Origin: Hydrogenophaga sp.
GTDB lineage: Bacteria > Pseudomonadota > Gammaproteobacteria > Burkholderiales > Burkholderiaceae_C
NCBI RefSeq assembly: GCF_019264445.1
Contig: NZ_JAHVAB010000009.1
Location: 1-42,137 of the forward strand
Direction: 5' to 3'
DNA: 42,137 nucleotides
In this document: piece by piece, positions 25,274 through 32,914 of the stretch
Layout of the letters: each line of letters begins with the position of its first letter
Position numbering within the stretch: position 1 is the first letter of the stretch
Position numbers and translations under genes: made by a program
The notes under the pieces: generated by a model
Told to the model about the DNA's origin: nothing
Database searches by the model: none
What the model saw: the letters and a program-made list of their open reading frames with translations, nothing else

Positions 25274-25666
25274 ATGGAACTTAGCGGCAAACTCAAGAGT
25301 TGGGCGGGGCGAATCAAACGAGACGGTGTGACCCTCTGGTTCGCTGGCAAACATCATGCAACGCCGTGGTATGCGAAAGCACTGGGAGCTTTCGTCGTGG
25401 CCTACGCGCTCAGTCCAATTGACCTGATCCCAGACTTCATCCCGGTGCTCGGCTACGTGGACGATGTTTTGTTGCTGCCCGGACTCATCTGGCTCACTAT
25501 TCGCCTATTGCCAAGTATAGTTCTGGCCGATTGCCGCGAACAGGCCGACGAGTGGATGAAGGTGCAGGGATCGAAACCGAGCAGCCGATTCGGTGCAACT
25601 CTGATCGTTCTCATCTGGATTGTGGTTTCTGCGGCTCTCTGGCTATGGCTCACCCGTAGAATGTAG
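25274..25666 (+). CDS. YkvA-family (DUF1232) membrane protein
   Basis: The 130-residue protein has the DUF1232 signature WYAKALGAFVVAYALSPIDL followed by IPDFIPVLGYVDDVLLLPG, and a C-terminal hydrophobic helix (TLIVLIWIVVSAALWLWL). Function is unknown, though members are often tied to envelope stress. ATG 25274 is preferred; a GTG at 25250 would add eight residues. It is 113 nt after the kinase in the same direction, so co-transcription is possible. Confidence 0.8.
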   Translation: MELSGKLKSWAGRIKRDGVTLWFAGKHHATPWYAKALGAFVVAYALSPIDLIPDFIPVLGYVDDVLLLPGLIWLTIRLLPSIVLADCREQADEWMKVQGSKPSSRFGATLIVLIWIVVSAALWLWLTRRM

Positions 25667-25690
25667 ACACTAACTGAGGATGGACAGAAT

Positions 25691-26413
25691 CTAGGCCGGA
25701 GCTGGCTGGCTAGATCTGCCTCCAACTCTCCACCGGCGTGTGCTGTGAAACGAAGCGGTCGTCACTGCCAAGCAGATCCAGGCCGTCCATAGCGAATGAC
25801 TCAGGTAGTGGGCGCCTCGCATCATCTGCACCCAACCCAACAGCAGACCCGCTGTCACGGTGAGAATCAGCCACCATTTGGCTGCGAGAGGCGCGCGCTC
25901 GCGCAATGCGAACCAGCCTGCCAAAAATCCAAATGCGCTTGAAGCGTGCCCAGCTGGAAAGCAACCGCCGGGTCCACCGTCGCTGTAGCCAAGCAGCCAG
26001 TGCGGCACGTACCTGGCTTCGCCACCAAACTCGACCAATGACCATGGGCAACTTGTCGAACTCACCTGCTTGAGCAGAGGGATCAAGGTCACGCAGAGCA
26101 AGATGGTTCCCAACATCCATATCCGACCTCGTTGGGACACTGAACGCAGGAGCGGAACCGACAACCAAACGCTCAAGACCACGTAAGCGAGCAGGCTCAG
26201 TGCCACTGCGCGTGCGCCGCCGTGTAGAAGGCCACCCGTGAGCCAGTGGTTGCGCCATGAAAATCCCTCAGCATTGCCGTACAAACGCGCCAGTGGCAAG
26301 TCGAGTCCGCTCACCTCCCAAAGCACCAGCAGCAGGAGCAGAGCACCAACGCCGATAGCGTCCCGCCATGCTGCCTGTTCGTATGCTCTGGATTCGTGTT
26401 CAGAAAGTGCCAT
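25691..26413 (-). CDS. PAP2-family phosphatase paired with eptA
   Basis: The 240-residue membrane protein has PAP2 motifs KQVSSTSCPWSLVEFGG (C1 region), GGCFPAGHASSAFGF (C2) and RGAHYLSHSLWTAW (C3, His and nearby His). This CFPAGHAS variant is typical of PAP2 genes placed next to lipid A phosphoethanolamine transferases, as in the mcr-1-pap2 cassette. It starts 12 nt after the eptA stop, so it is the second gene of that operon. A role in lipid A phosphate handling or recycling of the diacylglycerol by-product is inferred from this pairing. Confidence 0.85.
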   Translation of the reverse strand: MALSEHESRAYEQAAWRDAIGVGALLLLLVLWEVSGLDLPLARLYGNAEGFSWRNHWLTGGLLHGGARAVALSLLAYVVLSVWLSVPLLRSVSQRGRIWMLGTILLCVTLIPLLKQVSSTSCPWSLVEFGGEARYVPHWLLGYSDGGPGGCFPAGHASSAFGFLAGWFALRERAPLAAKWWLILTVTAGLLLGWVQMMRGAHYLSHSLWTAWICLAVTTASFHSTRRWRVGGRSSQPAPA

Positions 26414-26425
26414 CTTTATGTGCGC

Positions 26426-28090
26426 TTATTCGGGCCTACATCCCGCCGAGATATCGAATTTGCGTTCGTACACGCTGGTCTGCACCTGCAACAGCCCGAG
26501 TACCGTGTGAAACAACTCATCGTGTGCCCATGGCTTGGTGGTTTGCTTTTTCAGACAGTTCTGGTCAAGTCCAAAGCTTTTTGTGAACCCCGCCGACAAC
26601 CACCACACCATCGGCACCTTGATTTGCACGTCGGGCGCGATGGCGTACGGAACGCCATGGAGGTACAGGCCACTTTCTCCCAGTGACTCCCCATGGTCAG
26701 ACACGTACATCAAGGCTGTGTCGAAGGTCTGCTCTTGTTGCTTCAGAAAGTTGATCGTCTTGGACAGAATGTGGTCTGTGTAAAGCAAGGCGTTGTCGTA
26801 GGCATTGACGATCTCCTCCTTGGTGCATTTTCGAAGTTCGCCCGTGTCGCATGTCGGTAAGAAGCGCCTGAACGCATCGGGGTATCGCTTGTAGTACGTC
26901 GGTCCATGGTTGCCAAGCATGTGCAGAACGACCACCAGATTGCCCTTTGCATCCCGCGCGACCGTGTCCAGTCCGCTCAGCAAGGCGTCATCCAAGCACC
27001 GACCCTCAACGCACAGTTCGGGCAATTGCGCAGGATCAATCTGCTGGGTGGGAAGACCATCGCATACCCCTTTGCATCCAGACTGGTTATCGCGCCAGAG
27101 CACCTGAAAGCCAGCTCGGTTCAGCACGTGCAACAAAGACTCACTGCCGCGGATGCGCTCTTCGTCGTAGTTTCGGCGACCGACTGCGGAGAACATGCAC
27201 GGCAGCGAAGTTTCCGTGTTGGTTCCGCAGGCGGTTACATCGGTGAAGTTCAGGACATCCTGTTTGGCGAGCTCGGGTGTGGTCTGTCGGACGTAGCCAT
27301 TCAGTCCCCAGTTTGCAGCGCGAGCAGTCTCTCCGATGGCCAACACCAACAGGGTGGGTCGTGGCCGTGCGCTCCATGAGGCGCTCTGTCGTGCATCCGC
27401 GCCCACCGTCAATCGTGCGGCCGTGGCTTGCCGCGTATCGGCTGTCAGAACCCGTGCAGTTGAATAAAGGAAGTTCGCGGGAGTAACGAGATAACGCATC
27501 TCCTTTTGGTTGCGCATGAGCGCCGAGAAGTCCTGATACACAACGAACACCGAGCCAATCAACAAGACTCCCGTCGCCATCAGCGCCAATCCACGCAACG
27601 CGAGTGATCGCATCAACGAGCGGTTGGCGATCTGAACACGCCACAGGAGCAGAAGCGGAAGTCCGGCGAAGACCGTCAGATGAGGCACCATGCCAAAGCT
27701 GAACAGCTCACGGGCTTCAGCGACATCGGTTCGCAACACATTGCGCAGCATGCTCGGGTCCATGAAGACGCCAAACCGCTGCATGTAGTAACTTGCGAAA
27801 GCTGTTGCAATGAGTAGAGCGCTCAACAGCACACGCGCGAACGATCTGTGTAGCACCAGCAAGAGCAAGAACAAGTGGAGCGTGGTGAGCATCACCAGCA
27901 TTGCACTGCCGAATATCCAGGTTGAAGGATCGGACTCCACCCGTCCATCCAACGCGGCCTTCAAGAACTGCGAGTTGCTGGCAAGTGCAAAAAACAGGCT
28001 GGCCGCAAGCGCGAGAGACTCGATACCAACCTGTGGGCGTATTCGGAGCAAGCGGCCAAGAAGCGTGCTGAGATAGTGTTTCAGCCTCAT
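26426..28090 (-). CDS. eptA: Lipid A phosphoethanolamine transferase (EptA/MCR-like)
   Basis: The 554-residue protein has five N-terminal membrane helices (about 22-185) and a periplasmic sulfatase-fold catalytic domain. Visible active-site residues are Glu254 (IGETARA), the nucleophile Thr292 in CGTNTETSLPCMF between Cys288 and Cys298, His395 (MLGNHGPTYY), Asp465-His466 (YVSDHGESLGE) and His478 (LYLHGVPYAIAP). Positions 395, 465, 466 and 478 coincide with those of MCR-1. It adds phosphoethanolamine to lipid A, which lowers polymyxin binding. It is chromosomal-type by context (own regulator nearby), operonic with a PAP2 gene, and has a PmrA-like box 80 nt upstream. Confidence 0.95.
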   Translation of the reverse strand: MRLKHYLSTLLGRLLRIRPQVGIESLALAASLFFALASNSQFLKAALDGRVESDPSTWIFGSAMLVMLTTLHLFLLLLVLHRSFARVLLSALLIATAFASYYMQRFGVFMDPSMLRNVLRTDVAEARELFSFGMVPHLTVFAGLPLLLLWRVQIANRSLMRSLALRGLALMATGVLLIGSVFVVYQDFSALMRNQKEMRYLVTPANFLYSTARVLTADTRQATAARLTVGADARQSASWSARPRPTLLVLAIGETARAANWGLNGYVRQTTPELAKQDVLNFTDVTACGTNTETSLPCMFSAVGRRNYDEERIRGSESLLHVLNRAGFQVLWRDNQSGCKGVCDGLPTQQIDPAQLPELCVEGRCLDDALLSGLDTVARDAKGNLVVVLHMLGNHGPTYYKRYPDAFRRFLPTCDTGELRKCTKEEIVNAYDNALLYTDHILSKTINFLKQQEQTFDTALMYVSDHGESLGESGLYLHGVPYAIAPDVQIKVPMVWWLSAGFTKSFGLDQNCLKKQTTKPWAHDELFHTVLGLLQVQTSVYERKFDISAGCRPE

Positions 28091-28170
28091 CTTGGGAAGA
28101 TTCCCAGCGCGTTGGCTGGCTCGGAGCGTTGTTCAGGGCATGACATCGCCCGCATTCTTTGCCGCCGTAA

Positions 28171-28187
28171 ATTAAGTGCGACTTAAG
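28171..28187 (-). promoter_or_regulatory. PmrA-like box upstream of eptA
   Basis: Read toward eptA the repeat is CTTAAG-TCGCA-CTTAAT (6-5-6), very close to the published PmrA consensus YTTAAK-N5-YTTAAK. It ends 80 nt before the eptA ATG. It is the best match of the four boxes in this window. Confidence 0.75.
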
Positions 28188-28383
28188 TCCAGTGAAATGC
28201 ACCGACCGTTCGCCACGCTCACGCGGCGGTTGCCTGAACCGCCCATTGGTGGCGAAGCTGCAGCAACCCGGGTGGCGGCATCCAAGATGAGTGCTCTTGG
28301 GGTCTTGTGTGCTGCAAAGCGAGCGCTGAAGCGGCAGGGAAAACTGGTCGGTCGTGCAGTTGGCAGTACGCGTGTGCCCGCCG
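28188..28383. other. Intergenic core between divergent eptA and COG4705 genes
   Basis: A 70-codon open frame at 28176-28388 is Arg/Ala-rich, has no ribosome-binding site and overlaps the regulatory box, so I do not call it a gene. The interval separates two divergent promoters, each with its own repeat box. Confidence 0.5.
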
Positions 28384-28400
28384 CATAAGTCTTCCTTAAG
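28384..28400 (+). promoter_or_regulatory. PmrA-like box upstream of the COG4705-type gene
   Basis: The direct repeat CATAAG-TCTTC-CTTAAG (6-5-6) lies 50 nt before the ATG at 28451. It has the same spacing and TAAG core as the other three. Confidence 0.65.
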
Positions 28401-28450
28401 TGCCAGAACCACAAAATTGCGCTCCCATTTATGCAACAACGGAAGCTGAA

Positions 28451-29254
28451 ATGAAAGACACACCCAGCTCGGTAATGGCGCAGACGAAGTTGAACAAGGT
28501 GCCACAGGTGACCTTGTACTTTTGGATGATCAAGATCATGGCCACCACTGTCGGCGAGACCGCCGCCGACTTCCTTAATACCAATCTCAACCTGGGGCTG
28601 ACCAACACGTCGTTGGTGATGGGTGTACTTCTGCTTGGGGCGCTCGTGTTGCAGTTCCGCGAAGACCGCTACGTACCGTGGATTTACTGGGTCGCCGTGG
28701 TCCTCATCAGCGTGGTCGGTACCCTGATCACAGACAACCTGACCGACCACTTCGGTGTCGCCCTTCAATTTACGACGGCTGTGTTCTCGGCTACGCTTGC
28801 TGTCACCTTTGCAGTCTGGTTTTCAGTGGAGAAGACGCTGTCAATCCACACCATCTTCACCACCCAGCGCGAGTTGTTTTACTGGGCGACGATCCTGTTC
28901 ACCTTCGCGCTCGGCACGGCTGCTGGTGACCTGCTTGCCGAACAGCTCAAGCTCGGCTACCTGCATTCGGCCATGGTGTTTGGCGCCGGCATCGTGGTCA
29001 CCTATGGCGCATACCGATTGTTCAACCTGAATGCGGTCGCCGCGTTCTGGATCGCCTACATCCTGACGCGGCCCTTCGGCGCGTCGTTCGGCGATCTCCT
29101 GTCGCAGTCGCACACCAATGGCGGCCTCGGGCTTGGGACTGTCGGCACGAGCGCGATCTTTCTCAGTGTGATCTTGGTGCTGATCATTGTGATGACGAAG
29201 GCGCAGCGCGGCGTGGCGCTCCAGGCATCGGGCGATTCGGCAACGTCGCAGTGA
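28451..29254 (+). CDS. COG4705-type integral membrane protein, unknown function
   Basis: The 267-residue protein has about eight hydrophobic segments arranged as two related halves. Each half carries a GETAADFL / GTAAGDLLAEQLKLGY-type motif in which a polar Gly-Thr/Glu-Ala-Ala-Asp stretch sits inside a membrane helix. This duplicated layout is seen in the uncharacterised COG4705 group of membrane-anchored proteins. The conserved intramembrane Glu, Thr and Asp suggest a carrier or enzyme. It is divergent from eptA and has its own PmrA-like box, so a role in envelope modification or metal response is inferred. Confidence 0.75.
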   Translation: MKDTPSSVMAQTKLNKVPQVTLYFWMIKIMATTVGETAADFLNTNLNLGLTNTSLVMGVLLLGALVLQFREDRYVPWIYWVAVVLISVVGTLITDNLTDHFGVALQFTTAVFSATLAVTFAVWFSVEKTLSIHTIFTTQRELFYWATILFTFALGTAAGDLLAEQLKLGYLHSAMVFGAGIVVTYGAYRLFNLNAVAAFWIAYILTRPFGASFGDLLSQSHTNGGLGLGTVGTSAIFLSVILVLIIVMTKAQRGVALQASGDSATSQ

Positions 29255-29258
29255 TGCG

Positions 29259-29933
29259 ATGAGGCATGACGAACGCCATCGAAGCGGGGTCATCGGCTGG
29301 TTACGGGCCGCGGTCTTGGCGCGAACGACGGCATCGTATCGACGGCCAGCCTGCTGGTCGGCATCGCAGCCTCGGGGGCGGATCGCCGGAGCCTCGTGGT
29401 GATGGGCGTGGCCGCGCTGGTGGCCGGCGCCGCTGCGATGGCGGCTGGCGAGTACGTCTCCGTGGCCTCGCAGGCCGATACCGAAAGCGCCGACCTTGAG
29501 CGCGAAAGCAAAGAATAGGCGGCTGAGCATGGCGAGCTGGCCGCCATCTACGTGGCGCGAGGCCTAGCGCCGGACTTGGCTGATGAAGTCGCGCGGCAGT
29601 TGATGGCTCGCGACTGTTTGGCTGCGCATGCGCGGGACGAGCTCGGGTCGTCCGACCAACTGGCCGCGCGGCCGACACAGGCTGCGCTGGCCTCTGCAGC
29701 GAGCTTCGCCGTGGTCGCGGGTTGGCCTTTGTTGGTTGGTGTTGGTGCTGGCGCCACGCGCCAGCCTGACGGGCTGGCTCGTCGGAGGCAGCCTCGTCGG
29801 GCTGGCAGCGCTGGGCATCCTGGCCGCCTACATCGGCCGGGCGCCCAAGATGCGGTCCGCCTTGCGGATTCTGTTGTGTGGCGCTGGAGCCATGTCGCTG
29901 ATCGCCGCCGCAGGAGCGCTCTTCCCCGCGTAG
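29259..29933 (+). pseudogene. Broken VIT/CCC1-family iron/manganese transporter
   Basis: Pieces of a VIT-family protein occur in order: RHDERHRSGVIGWLRAAVLG, then (after a lost base near 29320) ANDGIVSTASLLVGIAASGA and MAAGEYVSVASQADTESADL. An in-frame TAG follows SKE near 29516. The remnant goes on with ARGLAPDLADEVARQLMARD, DQLAARPTQAALASAASFAV, and a further shift near 29740 before ASLTGWLVGGSLVGLAALGI and the stop at 29933. At least three lesions rule out a full product. The family moves Fe(II)/Mn(II). Its ATG lies 4 nt after the COG4705 gene, so it was once co-transcribed with it. Confidence 0.88.
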
Positions 29934-30053
29934 CTGGCACGGACAAAGCTGACCTTTTCGTAATGTTCTCGTCAGCACATTGGTGGTCAGCGTGAGTAAG
30001 CTGTGGAATTGGTACCGCTCCAATCGTCGTTTCAACTTAACAAGGAACTTCCA

Positions 30054-30560
30054 ATGAACTCCAGATCCATCCGTCCGTTGCTGTTCGTTACGGCGCTGCT
30101 CGCCGCATCCGCCACGTTGGCCGCCCCCGGCCACGGCAGCAACCCTGTTGGCGAACCCGGCAAGGCCTCGCAGGTTACCCGTACCGTCGAGGTCGACATG
30201 ACGGACAACATGCGCTTCACGCCTGCACAGATTTCGGTGCGGCAAGGCGAGACCGTGCGCTTCGTCGTGAAGAACTCCGGCGCGGTCAAGCACGAGCTGG
30301 TGTTCGGCACGCCCGAAGAGTTGAAGGAGCACTACGCGATGATGGTGAAGATGCCCGGCATGGAACACGCCGACGACAACATGGTCACCGTGGCGCCCGG
30401 CAAGACCGGCGAGGTTGTGTGGCGCTTTACCAAAGCCGGCAAGGTGGACTTCGCCTGCCTGCAGCCCGGCCACTATGATGCCGGCATGAAGGGTCTCGTC
30501 ACTGTGGCACAGAAGGCCGGCGCTCCCAATGCCGGAGGGCACGGCGGTCACAAACACTGA
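30054..30560 (+). CDS. Periplasmic cupredoxin-domain protein
   Basis: The 168-residue protein has a signal peptide (about 1-24, ending TLAAPGHG) and a cupredoxin fold with type-1 copper ligands His80 (VKHELVF), Cys135, His140 and Met145 (FACLQPGHYDAGM). The C-terminus is His-rich (GGHGGHKH). It is first in the copper operon with cusF-like, copA and copB. A role as periplasmic copper carrier or electron partner of the multicopper oxidase is inferred. AAGGAACTTCCA precedes the ATG. Confidence 0.9.
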   Translation: MNSRSIRPLLFVTALLAASATLAAPGHGSNPVGEPGKASQVTRTVEVDMTDNMRFTPAQISVRQGETVRFVVKNSGAVKHELVFGTPEELKEHYAMMVKMPGMEHADDNMVTVAPGKTGEVVWRFTKAGKVDFACLQPGHYDAGMKGLVTVAQKAGAPNAGGHGGHKH

Positions 30561-30571
30561 TGGTCCGTTGG

Positions 30572-30602
30572 CATACCGTGAAGTGACGATCAGCACGGTA
30601 TG
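30572..30602. repeat. Intra-operon inverted repeat between cupredoxin and CusF-like genes
   Basis: The perfect 9-bp arms CATACCGTG (30572-30580) and CACGGTATG (30594-30602) enclose 13 nt. It starts 11 nt after the cupredoxin stop. It could be an mRNA stabilising hairpin, a partial terminator, or an operator for a second promoter before the CusF-like gene. Confidence 0.6.
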
Positions 30603-30677
30603 GCAGTACCGCGCGGCGCCGGACGATGTCGGACGCCTGCGCCAAGGTTCTTTTTTTACATGTACGGAGTTGTCGCT

Positions 30678-31043
30678 ATGAAAAATTTCAAACCTTTCCT
30701 CGCTGTTCTGGCATTTGTGGCTTCTGCGCCATTTGCCATGAGCGTTCAAGCCCAGGCGATGGACCACAGCAAAATGTCTGGCATGAACATGCCCAGCATG
30801 AAGATGGACGGTATGCCCGCCTCGATGACCGAAGGCGAAGTGCGCAAAATTGACAAGGAAACCAAGAAGATCACGCTCAAGCACGGCGAGATCAAGAACC
30901 TGGACATGCCCGGCATGACGATGGTCTTCCAGGTCAAGGACACCGCGCTACTGGACAAGGTCAAGGCCGGCGACAAGGTGAACTTCACCGCCGAAAAAGC
31001 CGATGGTGGCATCGTCGTCACCGCGATCGAAGCCGTCAAATAA
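30678..31043 (+). CDS. CusF-like periplasmic copper-binding protein
   Basis: The 121-residue protein has a signal peptide (about 1-26), a Met/His-rich linker (DHSKMSGMNMPSMKMDGMP) and a CusF/CopK-type beta-barrel (TEGEVRKIDKETKKITLKHG, then DMPGMTMVF). His69, Met80 and Met82 match the CusF copper ligands His36, Met47 and Met49. The cation-pi Trp44 of CusF is replaced by Met77, which could give a four-ligand thioether-rich Cu(I) site. ATG 30678 begins the signal peptide. It is 24 nt before copA. Confidence 0.88.
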   Translation: MKNFKPFLAVLAFVASAPFAMSVQAQAMDHSKMSGMNMPSMKMDGMPASMTEGEVRKIDKETKKITLKHGEIKNLDMPGMTMVFQVKDTALLDKVKAGDKVNFTAEKADGGIVVTAIEAVK

Positions 31044-31067
31044 ATACGGTAGAGGAGGCTCGACCCC

Positions 31068-32903
31068 ATGGACACACCCAAACGCCGAACCTTGCAAACC
31101 CTGGCTGGCTTGGGCGCGCTGGCCGCCTTGCCAAGCGCCTGGGCTCAGGTGCGGGCCGTCGAACTGCGCAACACCCCAGTGTCGCGCGAGTACGACCTGA
31201 GCGTGGCAGAGACCCCGCTCAACATCACCGGCAAACCAGCTCAAGGTATCACCATCAACGGCACGATGCCGGGACCGGTTCTGCGCTTCCGCGAAGGCGA
31301 CGAAGTGGTGATCCGCGTCACGAACAAACTGCGCGAGGTCACCGGTATCCACTGGCACGGCTTACTCGTTCCCAACGATCAGGACGGCGTGCCCGGCGTC
31401 ACTTACCCCGGCATTCGCCCCGGCGAGACCTTCACTTACCGCTTCAAGCTGCGCCAGTCTGGCACCTATTGGTATCACAGCCATGCCGCGCTGCAAGAGG
31501 CTGCAGGCTACTTCGCGCCGCTCATTGTCGAACCAGCGCGTCCCGACCCGTTTCAGTATGACCGTGACTACATCGTCGTGATTTCCGACTGGATCGATAC
31601 GCCGCCGCAGCAGGTGCTGGCCAATCTGAAGAAGCAGGACGGCTATTACAACTACCGCCGCGTGACAACCCCTCAGTTCTTTGCCCAACTGCGCAGCGCT
31701 CCCGACGCCAAGGCGCGCGACACGCTGTGGGCCGAGCGCATGGAATGGGCCAAGATGCGCATGGACCCCACCGATTACAGCGACGGTGGCGACGAGTGGT
31801 CGTTCCTTCTGCAGGGCAAGCGCCCCGACGAGAACTGGACCGGCCTGTTCAAGCCCGGGGAGCGGGTGCGACTGCGCTTCATCAACGCCTCGCCGATGAA
31901 CCTGTACGACGTGCGCATCCCGGGCCTGCCGATGACGGTGGTGCAAGCCGATGGCCAGAACGTCAACCCGGTGGAGGTGGACGAGTTCCGCATCGGCAAC
32001 GGCGAGACCTACGACGTGATCGTGCAGCCGAAGGAAGCCAAGGCTTACACGATCTTCGTGCCCACCATCGCCCGTGTCGGCTATGCGCGCGGCACGTTGG
32101 CGCCGGAGGTCGGCATGAGTGCGCCGGTGCCCGAGCTAGGACCCAAGCCCGTCCGCACGATGGCCGACATGGGAATGGCCGGCATGGACATGAGTGGCGG
32201 CGGTGGTATGGCCGGAATGGATATGGGCCAAGCGCCGGCAGGTGAGGCGGCGGCCGCAGGCCATGCCGGTATGGCGATGCCAGCGCCGGCCAAAGCTGTC
32301 GCCCCGGACTCAGGCATGTCGGGCATGTCGGGCATGACCGTGAAGCCGACCGATCCACATGCCGGCATGGCGATGCCAGCACCGACCAAGCCCGCCGATC
32401 CACACGCGGGTATGCCCGGCATGGCGGGTATGGCCGAGATGCCGGGCATGAGTGCCGCGGCCCCGAAGATCGAGCCCAGCTCGGACGGCCTGCGCCGGCT
32501 GACGTACGCGCATCTGCGTGCCGCAACCCGCAATGCCGACGACCGCGCGCCAGAAAAAGAACTGCTGGTCCGGCTCACCGGCGACATGGCGCGTTACTTC
32601 TGGACCATGAACGGCCAGAAAATGTCGCAGGCGGCGCCCTTCGAGATGGGCTTGGGCCAGCGCGTGCGCATCAAGTTCGTCAACGAAACCATGATGGAAC
32701 ACCCGATGCACTTGCACGGCGTGTTCATGGAACTCGTCAACGGCAACGGTGTGTTCGGCCCGCGCAAGCACACGATCATCGTGCCGCCGGCGCAGACCGT
32801 CGAGCTTGATGCCACCTTTGAGGATGAAGGCATGTGGGCATTCCACTGTCACCTTTTCTACCACGCTGCTACCGGGATGATGCGCCTGGTCAAAGTGGCC
32901 TAA
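31068..32903 (+). CDS. copA: Periplasmic multicopper oxidase CopA
   Basis: The 611-residue protein has an N-terminal twin-arginine-like signal (MDTPKRRTLQTLAGLGALAA, cleavage near AWA-Q) and three cupredoxin domains. Trinuclear copper motifs GIHWHG and WYHSHA are at the N-terminal end, with HPMHLHG and FHCHLFYHAATGM at the C-terminal end. Between domains 2 and 3 is a Met/His-rich insert (about residues 355-470) with repeated GMAMPAPxK, GMSGM and DPHAGM units that probably binds Cu(I). It oxidises Cu(I) in the periplasm. AGAGGAGG lies before the ATG. Confidence 0.95.
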   Translation: MDTPKRRTLQTLAGLGALAALPSAWAQVRAVELRNTPVSREYDLSVAETPLNITGKPAQGITINGTMPGPVLRFREGDEVVIRVTNKLREVTGIHWHGLLVPNDQDGVPGVTYPGIRPGETFTYRFKLRQSGTYWYHSHAALQEAAGYFAPLIVEPARPDPFQYDRDYIVVISDWIDTPPQQVLANLKKQDGYYNYRRVTTPQFFAQLRSAPDAKARDTLWAERMEWAKMRMDPTDYSDGGDEWSFLLQGKRPDENWTGLFKPGERVRLRFINASPMNLYDVRIPGLPMTVVQADGQNVNPVEVDEFRIGNGETYDVIVQPKEAKAYTIFVPTIARVGYARGTLAPEVGMSAPVPELGPKPVRTMADMGMAGMDMSGGGGMAGMDMGQAPAGEAAAAGHAGMAMPAPAKAVAPDSGMSGMSGMTVKPTDPHAGMAMPAPTKPADPHAGMPGMAGMAEMPGMSAAAPKIEPSSDGLRRLTYAHLRAATRNADDRAPEKELLVRLTGDMARYFWTMNGQKMSQAAPFEMGLGQRVRIKFVNETMMEHPMHLHGVFMELVNGNGVFGPRKHTIIVPPAQTVELDATFEDEGMWAFHCHLFYHAATGMMRLVKVA

Positions 32904-32914
32904 GGATCACACCG

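Noticed and set aside
28176..28388. 70-codon plus-strand ORF between eptA and the COG4705 gene.
   Set aside because: Arg/Ala-rich, no ribosome-binding site, overlaps the regulatory box; looks like chance in GC-rich DNA.
29286..29294. GGGGTCATC as a possible left end of the Tn3-family transposon.
   Set aside because: Matches only the first nine bases of the right repeat and lies inside VIT-family coding sequence.
29950..29975. CTGAC-N17-GTCAG upstream of the copper operon as a CopR/CusR box.
   Set aside because: Arms are only 5 bp and the spacer does not match known copper-regulator boxes; kept out of the features.
32150..32460. Repeated ATGCC/GGCATG units looking like a short tandem array or CRISPR.
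   Set aside because: They encode the Met/His-rich insert of CopA in frame; no regular repeat-spacer structure.
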